DNA of 64,000 nucleotides, taken from assembly GCA_027604705.1 (NCBI GenBank), contig JADHYV010000010.1, forward strand, positions 310,001-374,000, written 5' to 3'. Below, piece after piece: positions 22,714 through 31,800 of the stretch. The translations under genes were made by a program, and so were the position numbers. The stretch's first letter is position 1, and each line of letters begins with the position of its first letter. The DNA comes from Allomyces arbusculus. Lineage: Eukaryota; Blastocladiomycota; Blastocladiomycetes; Blastocladiales; Blastocladiaceae. The notes below the pieces were generated by a model. That model made no database searches and was not told the origin of the DNA. It saw only the letters and a program-made list of their open reading frames with translations.

Positions 22714-24190
22714 ATGCCGACCTCGACCTCGAGCACGAGTCCATTCCCGCCGCGCCACGCCAGTCTGACCCGGCCGCGGCCGCCGCGGCCCGCGACTGGA
22801 GGCCAAGAGACCGCTGCTGCGACTGGTTTCACGGACACAGGCGGCACACACGATGACAGCGACCGCAGTCAAGCCCATTCGCATGCGACGTGGCCGGTTC
22901 GTGGCAACGTTGTCGAGCCGCAAGCGGTATCCAGTATTGCCGATGGGCCGCAGACGCAGCAGCAGCAAACGTCCAATACCGGCACGACTGATGCGGTGCG
23001 CACCGGCCGGCCTGCTGACGAAATCGAGAGCGCGGCCACCGCTGACGAGGACCTGGATGGGTGGGCGTGGACCTAGAGCTTCCGCACGGCCGAGTCGCAC
23101 ACCATCCGCGCGCCCGCTGATCCCCACGAGGTGCCGCTGCCGCCGTCGATATTGAGCGACGGCAGCAACTTGGGCCAGCTCGGCAATGGGAGCCGAATCG
23201 AGGTACCGATAGTGTTTTTTTTTTTGCTACTAGAATGGACGGAACAGGCTTCTTTCGTACCAAACTGACCGCCGTCGCTAGTCTAACCTGGAATCTGTGC
23301 GCTTGACGCCGCCCACGGCCTCCCCCGCGCCATCCAGCGACCTTGAGCGCACGCTTCTTTCCGCTATCCCCATTCTCGTGCCGCTCCACGTCGACCCGGA
23401 CCTGTTCCCGCCGCCACCGCCGCCGCCGCCCAACTCGGAACTCGGCGGCCACGGACCGCTATTGCTACCAGCTGCGTGGGAGTCCCCCGCCGTTACAACA
23501 CCACCAACGTGGACCAGTTTGGACTCGCCGCCGCTCCCACGCGTGCCGTTTCCTGCAGCAACGCTCCCAAACACGCGTGCCACGACGGCTACGCTGCGCC
23601 GGCGCACGGTGCAGGGCCAGGTTGTGGCCGCGCAAGGGGAGCGTCAGCGCAGCGCGTACGGCGAGCCGCTTGCGTGGGGCATGTCGCCGACCATTATTGG
23701 CCTGGTACGTCTGTCTTAACCCCGTAACGACGGATACTGACTGTCAGTCGACTCTCTTCGCTGACGCAACTGTAATTAGGATCTTGGCGCCGACTTCAGC
23801 CGGCTCATGGAGCAGGCCCTGCAAGACCTCGGCCACGGCGCGGCTATTCTGCATCCAAATCCCGACCTCGTCGCAAGCTCACCGCCGCCCCTGCCAACGC
23901 GGTACCCGACGGACACGACACTCGTCAATGTTGTCGACGGTCCGCCCAGACCTAAGGACCCCACTCCACTAGGACCACGGCCCGCCGCGGCCGCTGATCG
24001 CGGCGGGTTTCCGATGCCATGGAGTCGGTGCCCTACTGCGCTGATGCAGGCTGCGGAGCGCATTCGGGAACGGTTCCCGCGCGACCGGTTTGCGCGTATC
24101 GTCGAGAAGGCGCGCAAAGCCATGCAGGGCGGCGCGACGGTCGTGCGCGATGCTGCGCAACGGTTGCGGGCGCGTGCGCAGGCTGCGTGA
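22714..24190 (+). CDS. Hypothetical disordered protein, four exons
   Basis: Exons 22714-22995, 23077-23202, 23282-23704 and 23780-24190 are all phase 0 and give 413 residues. The first intron (81 nt, GTGCGC start, CTGAC branch site) removes an in-frame TAG; the other two have GTACC/GTACG starts and an AACTGAC or CTGAC site. Protein: N-terminal Ser/Thr/Gln-rich part with a QTQQQQ run, then DLERTLLSAIPILVPL, a poly-Pro run, PLAWGMSPTIIGLDLGADF followed by SRLMEQALQDL, and a basic helical C-terminus (AERIRERFPRDRFARIVEKA). No domain recognised. The consistent splice phases and the more ordered C-terminal half argue that it is real. The start is uncertain because the frame is open upstream. Confidence 0.6.
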
Positions 24191-24685
24191 TGCGAAGTGG
24201 ACGGTTAACCTCTCGGCGATCTTGATTGCTTTGGTTTACACAGCGCCCGGCTCGGGTCGATGTCGTTTTTCGTTGGCCTCGACTTGATCTGGGATAATCT
24301 ATACATAATCTTGAATAATCCGTTTGTTTCTCCACCTTGAATTATTGTCATACGGGACGTGGAGCATGAGTTGGGCTGGATGATCGTTTGAGCCTTTCCC
24401 TTTCCGGGCGTCAATAGTTCCATCCATCCCAGTGCCTGGCGTCGCCTGGCCGGAGAATGTGATGGAGTGGCTCATATCAAGAAGGGTTTGTGGTGTGAGG
24501 AAGAGAGGGAGGTCAAAAACATGAGCTTCTTAACGTTTGACAGCGTGCGCATTCGTTCGCCCAGCCGAGTGCGTGATGCACCCGGCTTGAACTCGGCTTG
24601 AGGTCAGTTTGCCAGGCCTGCCTTCACTGTAAGCCCTCTCATCTCCATTGATTGTCTCTCTCCCTTCTCTCGCCAATTTTTCAAG
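24191..24685. other. Intergenic, nothing recognised
   Basis: About 500 nt, lower GC. The 3' end (CTCTCTCCCTTCTCTC) looks like the leader of the F-box gene. Confidence 0.4.
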
Positions 24686-25360
24686 ATGAATATTGATGAC
24701 CTGCGTAACTTTTATCGCGTCCAGAACCGCGGATTCAACCCGCTGAAGGCTGTCTATCCAATCGGCCGGACCAATACAGGCCTGCACCAGCTGCCCGACC
24801 GTGTCATGTCGCGACTATTCAAGTTCCTCGACGCTCTCACGACGGCGTCCCTCATGGGCACGTGCCGCCGTCTCTTCGTTTTCCCGGAGCAGACATGGGA
24901 GAGCGACCGTTTCCAGTCTGCTGTCTAGCTCACTGATTGGCCGACGGTCAAGGCCATGACTGACGATGTGGAGAAGCACGGCTGGTCACTCGACGGTACC
25001 CCCATGCTCGAAAAATATGTGCTCATGGCCATTGACCAGTGCGACGTCGACGTGCTCCACAAGCTGTTGCCGCTGCCGAAGTATTTGCGCAGCGACGACG
25101 AGTACCGGCACGACCCATTTGTCCTACGCTTCTCGGTTCGCAACCTCTTCAAGCGCATCACGCTGGCGCCTTGCGGCCCTGCCTGCGACGCCGTCGTGTG
25201 CCTGCTCATCGAGCACGTGCAGGTCTCGTCGATGTCGTGGAAGTTACTGCTCTCGGTTGGGTTCCTGTCGACGCTGCGCAAGACGCGGGCGGAAACGCTT
25301 GGCAACCCCACGCCGCTCGCCCGCATGCAGCACCACGCCGTCCCGGGCCCGTCACTGTGA
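24686..25360 (+). pseudogene. F-box protein gene interrupted by an in-frame TAG
   Basis: An ATG at 24686 starts an 80-residue frame with an F-box core (LHQLPDRVMSRLFKFLD, then SLMGTCRRLF). TAG at 24926-24928 ends it. The same frame continues without a gap to 25360 for another ~140 residues (WPTVKAMTDDVEKHGWSLD, EKYVLMAIDQCDVDVLHKLL), which resemble degenerate ankyrin-type helices. Only a 30-nt intron could skip the stop, shorter than any other intron in the window. So this is either a pseudogene or a truncated F-box protein of 80 residues. F-box proteins link substrates to SCF ubiquitin ligases. A sequencing error at the TAG is an alternative. Confidence 0.6.
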
Positions 25361-25809
25361 TATTCAAACCACGGCTGCTAGCAACGTGTGCGCACGTGCA
25401 TGTCATGGAGGCGCAACATGCTTACCACATTTCTCGAAGAAGGTCTCCATTTCATACTCTGTTTTCTCTGTCGTCCGTCGTTGAGGGGAGCCGCTGATAC
25501 TTTGTGATCTACAGGTCCCTCATAATGTGAAGCGAGCTCAATCCTCTTTGTTTTACATGATAGAGAAGTGCAACAAACTGGTGACGATTTGTCAACGGCG
25601 TTCACCAAAACGTGAAGTGAGAAAATGTTGATCACTCTCTGATGGGATCCAAAGGGGAGAACAACTGGTTTACAAGCACGAGCTGACAATGCGTGTGTGC
25701 CTGGGCAAGTTGCTGAAGCGCTGTCACTGTTTACAGGTTCATGTCCAGCAGTGCAATGCAAAAAAACAAAAATAACAAGGATCTGCATACATCAGAAACC
25801 AGGCCGTAA
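25361..25809. other. Intergenic, nothing recognised
   Basis: AT-richer spacer between the convergent F-box remnant (+) and DUF4246 gene (-). Confidence 0.4.
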
Positions 25810-27678
25810 TTAATGCTCGCACAGCGAGAATTGCGCCCCTCCAAACACCGACACATCATTCTGCTCCACGAAATCGGTGCGCTCATCCATCAACTCGAGC
25901 CGCAGCGCCATCGCCTCTTCGCGCGTCGTCGACACCTCCAACTTCTCCACGACCATGTCGAGCACCTCGCGCGGCAATTTCTCGGTGAGCGGGAACGTGG
26001 GATCCTGCGCCCACACATCCGCGATCCAGTCGGCCTGCTGCGGGGGAACCTGGGCCGTCGTCACCACTTCCCGGCCCAGTGGCGAGATGGGGTCGACGAG
26101 GAAAAACGCAATGATCTTGCGGTGCCCCGCACGCGTCGGGTCGGCCAGTTCAAACGGTGCAACTTGATGCTGGTAGAGGTTCGGGAACGCGACGAGCCGG
26201 CCTTGCCGCGCCGTAATGAAGCCACGGTTCTGCACGAGCGGGCCGTTGTTGTAGAGGCCGTACGCGTACTCGATCCCGCGGTCGTCTGACTGTTCGTAGG
26301 CTGGAGCCCGCACGCCCGATCGGAACTGGAGCTTGGACTCGGTGATGTTCTCGACATCCCAATAGTAAATGGCCGTGGCGATAATGGACTCGTTGAGCAT
26401 GCCCTCGATGTGCCACGTGCCGCCCGGGTACTTGGGGTTGTCGACCGTCAGATGGATGTTGGCGAGCTTGGTGATGACCTTGAGCGATCGATCGCGCAGC
26501 GAAAACGGTGGCACAAGCGCACTGCGCTTGTCGAAATGCTTGGCCGGGTCTGGAATCGCCGGCAGTCGCGTATTGTACCACGCGTCACGCGCCTCGCGGT
26601 CGCTCCAGTGTGGCCCATCGCCATACCAACCGTACGGGTCCGGCTCGATGCGCGGCGAGACCGGAACCTGGATGCGACTCACTACATTCTCGAGCAGCGG
26701 TAGCGCGGCTTCAAACACGCGGGCGAGGAGCGGATACAGCGCGCCGTGCGTGTCCGGGCGCAAGTTGTTGATATACGAGCCAATCGTGACTGCGCCATCG
26801 GCCGCAACATGAAACACCGAGGGCAACCACTGGAATCGGGTTGACGCGAATGTGCCCGCCGAGTACCCGAGTTTAGGCGCGATTGACTTGATCCCGGCTG
26901 GTCCCCGCAGCGGCGCGCCCTGGCCCAGGAACTGGCTCCAATCGTCGAGATTGCTCATGGCGCCCTTGAGAATGCGAGTACGACCGTACACGAGCGGGTA
27001 GAGCGACGGGTGGACAAGGTCGAGCACCTGGTTGTTGGAGCGAGGGTGCCAGTCCTTGCGCGCGGCGGGCACGTTTTCGAGCAGATCCGCAACGAGCTGG
27101 GCAAGCTTCGTGCGCACGGTCTCGTCCAATGCATCATCTTGCGCAAAAACATTGTCGGGCCCAGCCGCGGCTGCAACATGCTCGGCCTGGAAATCGAGTT
27201 CGTCGAGAACCGCCTGAAAATCCGCGTCGCCCATGGGCCCGAGCGGAATCTCATCTAAATGGCCAGCACTCCACCATGACGAGCTTTTTGGTCGACGCGC
27301 CAGAATCGCGCCAACGGTCCAGTTGCCTTGCTGAGCGAGCGCGCGTAGTTCAGCTGTCCACTTGGTGCGGATTGATTCTGTGCGCCACTTGCGTGCCCAG
27401 TCTGGCTTGTCGCGGACGGCATTCAGGAGCTGGCACATGCGCTGCTCGCGGCGCGTGCGTGGCAAGTACGAGTCTTCGTCGTCGCCACCGTACTCGCAGC
27501 GGCTGGCAAAAGGCAGGAGTGTGCTCATATCAACTTGCGTGGCCGCGACGCTCGTCTTGGCTTGGTGGGTGTGCGTTGTTGGTACGCGAGGTATGGTGGG
27601 CAGGCGAGGCACGGCAACTAACTGTGTGATGCGTGATGCGATTGCAGCTCGCGGGGAAGGCCAGGCTTTTGGGAGCAT
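25810..27678 (-). CDS. DUF4246-family protein, possible 2OG-Fe(II) oxygenase fold
   Basis: Single exon, 622 residues from the first ATG (27678). A second ATG at 27528 removes 50 residues that look like a basic presequence (MLPKAWPSPRAAIASRI), so either start is possible. Recognisable DUF4246 blocks: RREQRMCQLLNAVRDKPDW near the N-terminus, NQVLDLVHPSLYPLVYGRT in the middle, FQWLPSVFHVAADG, and KYPGGTWHIEGMLNESIIAT. The C-terminal half holds a pattern resembling iron/2-oxoglutarate oxygenases: H423-x-E425 in WHIEG, H504 in NLYQHQVAPF after GRLVAFP, and R520 in HRKIIAFFLVDP. This protein family is common in fungi and has no settled function. The family call is firm; the oxygenase reading is inference from the spacing of these residues. 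Confidence 0.82.
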   Translation of the reverse strand: MLPKAWPSPRAAIASRITQLVAVPRLPTIPRVPTTHTHQAKTSVAATQVDMSTLLPFASRCEYGGDDEDSYLPRTRREQRMCQLLNAVRDKPDWARKWRTESIRTKWTAELRALAQQGNWTVGAILARRPKSSSWWSAGHLDEIPLGPMGDADFQAVLDELDFQAEHVAAAAGPDNVFAQDDALDETVRTKLAQLVADLLENVPAARKDWHPRSNNQVLDLVHPSLYPLVYGRTRILKGAMSNLDDWSQFLGQGAPLRGPAGIKSIAPKLGYSAGTFASTRFQWLPSVFHVAADGAVTIGSYINNLRPDTHGALYPLLARVFEAALPLLENVVSRIQVPVSPRIEPDPYGWYGDGPHWSDREARDAWYNTRLPAIPDPAKHFDKRSALVPPFSLRDRSLKVITKLANIHLTVDNPKYPGGTWHIEGMLNESIIATAIYYWDVENITESKLQFRSGVRAPAYEQSDDRGIEYAYGLYNNGPLVQNRGFITARQGRLVAFPNLYQHQVAPFELADPTRAGHRKIIAFFLVDPISPLGREVVTTAQVPPQQADWIADVWAQDPTFPLTEKLPREVLDMVVEKLEVSTTREEAMALRLELMDERTDFVEQNDVSVFGGAQFSLCEH

Positions 27679-28827
27679 GCTGGAGGAGTGAGTCGAAAGT
27701 GTTGGACGCTCTGTCACACATCGCCATGCTTCGCCACTTTGTCACACGTCGCCATGATCCATGGCCCAGGGACTTGAGCAACGTGCAGGCAACAAGCACC
27801 AAGGGCAGTGATTCAGTGGCACAACGATGCACTTTCTCACACCCTCAAACAACTTTCGCCCAGTCCCGTTTCATGGATCATGGACATGGACAGGAGCGCT
27901 CATCATGTTAACGTGCGCGTAGCGATGGTCTCGGATTCTCAGGGATAATGAATACAGCTGTTTTGCCAAACTGCAAGACACGAACTAAGACGCCCAGAAC
28001 AATCCACCCTGCTTTTGAAAAGAGCCAGACAACCCTGCTTTTAAAAAGAACCAGATTATCCGTTTATTGGATACACAAAATATGGAGGGGCGACATACAT
28101 GCCCAGGTTCTGGATGGAAGGTCTCCATGTAAATGCAGATCCTGCTGTTGCTTTCGCGCTTTGTTTGGGTGCTCGGTTCATACTTGTATCCAGCAAAATG
28201 CCCAAAACCACGTGCGCGAATCTTTCCATAAACCAGGGCGGGTGCTGGCGAGCCTGTACGCTCAAAGCAAATATATGACAATGTTTGTGCGAAGTCTTCG
28301 CCGCGACCCGTGGGGCGCCACTGGATGGGGTACATACTTACGTTCCTCAAGGAATCGAACCTGGGCTCAGAACATTGGATGGATTGCTTTCACCACTGGT
28401 TCCGTCAGAGAAACAACAATACTGAACAGGGATCGTTTTTGCTCGGGAGGACGAGTCTGGGTTTGGGAGTGCCATCACACTATGTGATCACCAACTGTGA
28501 TCAACGGCCTGTCCTTAGCCCAGACGCGGTGCCGAGCTGCTTCCAAACCGCATACCGAGTAGCGGCACGATCATTTCAGGTCTTTCCCATGCCACCATTT
28601 CCGCGCCTGATCGACGCAATCGTCGCCGGCGCGATCCTGCAGTCGCAGCGGATCCACGTCTCACCCGCCCGCCAGACACTTGACGGAAATGTGCACGTTC
28701 CCATTCAATCCCAAAAATGAAAGCCCCAAGTCACTCGGCCAAAAATCGTGCCACGGTAATTACGGCGAGCTCGGTCGGTGTGCATCGGAAAAAAAAAAAA
28801 TATGCCACTGCACCCTATCGTCCCACC
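27679..28827. other. Intergenic, nothing recognised
   Basis: About 1.15 kb. It holds a 26-bp imperfect tandem repeat (28007-28058) and short AT-rich stretches. No gene. Confidence 0.45.
28007..28058. repeat. 26-bp imperfect tandem repeat
   Basis: Two adjacent 26-bp units, both starting CCCTGCTTTT and containing AAAAGA(G/A)CCAGA. Confidence 0.75.
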
Positions 28828-31800
28828 TCACGCCGTCCACGCACCCTGCTCGACACACACCGCCCGTGCCTGCTCGACCCACATCGCATCCCACGCCGCA
28901 TCCAGTGTCGCGTCCGGGTCCGCACCTAACCCAACATTCGCAAACTCGGCCGTCGCACGTGCGATCGCGCGCTCCACAATCTCTGGGCGGAACCCGAGAT
29001 GCCTTGCGCGCCCACGGAACGCCGGCGCCCAGAGTGCATGCAATGTCCTTGCTCGCGCACGTGCGAGGACGGCAGACCGCACATGCGCGCGCCGACCCGG
29101 GTCCTCGCGCTTGCCACGTGCGAGATAAGTTCCGAAAATCGGGCGGTGGTCGGAGATCCGTGCTTCCATGCGGCCGTACGCAGTACACACGATCCCGCGG
29201 TTCGCAAGAACCGCGTTGGCCGCGTCACGGTCCGAGTCTGGTACAACGGGCACGAACCCAAACGCATCGGTCTGGAACGCCGGGTCGTCGGGCGGCGTGA
29301 CCGGCAACGTCTCGACGAGCGAGTCGGCGGACGCCCACCACTCGTTCCCTTCAGTCTCGGCCTCAGCCGATGCGGGACGGGACGCGACTTGCGACATGAA
29401 AAGGATCCGGTCGCACCATGCCGGCGCGCGCTGCTTCTCGGACGAGTCCCAGATATCCGCGTTCACGCCTGTATCGTACTTGTAGGTCGGAACAAACGCG
29501 AGCGGGCCCTCGGCAAAACCAGCGAGCGCAAATGCCGGGTGCCGTGAGCGACGCATCTTGACCAACTGGTCGGCCGCCCAAATATCTTGCCATCGCGACG
29601 TGGCCGCCGCATGTGCGCGCGCGACGGCTGCAGGGGTCCCGTTTGATAAACTGGACAGGAAATCCGGGTCGGCCTCGAGCGGCCGCGCACCCGGTCCACC
29701 CTGCGCCAACCTCGCCTGGTCAATCTGCGCAACGAGCCGTGCACGGTCCGTGTCGATCCGGTAATTCAAGTCCCCAAGGAACCAGACGTGGTGGTGGTCG
29801 GCAATGTACCGCCCGTCGGCCGCATAGACAAACTTGTCCCCGGTCCTGTTGAACCGTGTGGAATCCAAGATCGCGTGCGCGTTCTTGTTGCGAGCCGAGA
29901 GATCGTCCTGACCCGCGGCCAAGTGCGCCACGACAAAGCACAACGACGTGTCGTCAATGCACAATCGCGCGACCAACGCGCCCTTGTTCCCGTGGTACCC
30001 GCCCATGCCCGTCTTGACGTCGTGCGCTTCGACCAAATCCAACCGCGCGGAACTCGCCACATCCACGCGGACATACACGAGCAGCGCGAGCCCGACCATG
30101 AACTGCGTCACGACGAGCTTATACTCGTCGCGGCCATCCGCATACGACTCAGGCCACCCACCACCGCCGCCACCGGCATGCGCGGCGCGCACCGCATCGG
30201 TCACCGCATCCGTCCACATCCGATGCTGTTTCTCGTGCGCAGTCGCCGTCGGCGTCTTGGCCTTCTTGTACGTCAAGAACGTGCGCGCCTGCTTCTTCTT
30301 GTCCTCGAGGTTCACGGTCTCCTGGAACCCGACCACAATCACGTCCGGCGCACGGCCCGTGCGCTGTTTCGCCTGCCCGACCCAATCCTCGAGCCGCGCG
30401 AGCGGCGCCGCCGCCATACTCTGTGCGCGTGCAGCAGGGGATGGCGGTAACTCGTCGGCCGATGCACCGCGGGACCGCGGTAACGGCACCGGCGCGGCGC
30501 GGGACCCGCCGAAATCAGCGAGGACGCTGGGGGCCTGCGCGGTAATATCGCGCGGCGCCGACGCGTCGAGGTTCCAGGAACAGACGAGGACCGAGAGATC
30601 CGTGTACTCGGCAAACAGCGGCTCGCGGCGTTTCAATTGCGCCCCGACCCAGTCGTCGAGCAAGTCCGCGTCCAAGAGCGTGACCACGGACCCATCGGAC
30701 CACGCGGCGACGGCCGCGACCTGGTGCACGGGCGCGAGTGCGGCCGCGGTCCGCGCATAGGCGGCCCAGTCCTGGTGTAATCGCGTGTGCGGAACAAGCC
30801 GTGTGACTTTGCCCTTATCCGCGGCATGAAACTCCTTGACGAGAATCCAAGCCGAATCGGAGACGCGGATCTGGTAGACGAGCACTTTCCCCGTGACGAG
30901 CCCGACCCAGACGCAGTTGGGCCGCGGGACAACGAGCGAAGTGATTCGGTACGCCGAGGCGGCCACGACTTGCCGCGCGGTGCGCGTCGCCACGTCCCAG
31001 ACCACCACTTTCCCGTCGTCGTGGCCCGTCAGGACCCAATCTTGCTGCTGCGCTGGCGGGGTCACGGGCACGGGCGGTACCGCCGCGTCGAGCGACCCGG
31101 ACGAATCCCCTAATCCGGCAAGTAACATTCCCGTGCCAAGCGACCTGCCCCTGCGATGCCCCCCTCCCGATTCCGGCGGTGTCAACGCTCCCGGCCTCGG
31201 CGGGGTCGCGCCCGACGCCGACCGCGCGCGCGGTGACCGCATCCCGAGCGGCGGTGTCGTCGGCGGTGATCCCGTGAGTACCGGTTCCGCATTCGGCGTG
31301 GCCGCAAGACATGAGATATTCCCAACCCCGTGTGGGACATGCACGGCGCCAACAACAAACGGGTGCGCGGCGTGCATCGTCGGATTAAACACATCAATCA
31401 CACGCGCGTACTTGGCGTGCGCGATCCACAGGTATGGGATCGCGCCCCAGGTCATCGTCACCATCGACGGCGCGTCGGCGTCGTCCGGGTTCGCGGCGGC
31501 GGTCGTTGTCGACGAGGGGGCGGCGCCGGTGGCGGTGGGCATGTCGGCGGTCACGTCGGTGGTCAGCGATGTCGCCGCGATCCCGGACGTGACGAGGGTC
31601 GGCGCCGCGGCCGCGAGGGCCGTGGTGGCGACCGGCGTGATCGGGGAGAACCGGAACGACGCGACGGTTTTCGCATCGAGCGACAGGTACGGCGGGGCGA
31701 CGGCAAAGGGCGCGCGCATGAGTGGCAGGTCCGCGACGGTGGCCGAGGGCGGTTGCCCGTCGGCCGGGAGGATCGCCGAGTAGACGGGGTTCTCGAAGAC

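Noticed and set aside
24896-24955. A 30-nt intron to remove the F-box TAG
   Set aside because: Far below the 55-nt minimum seen in the window, with no branch site.
28340-28380. tRNA-like B box (GGTTCGATTCC on the minus strand); a similar one at 22104-22114
   Set aside because: T-arm stems do not pair fully and no acceptor stem or A box is found at the right distance.
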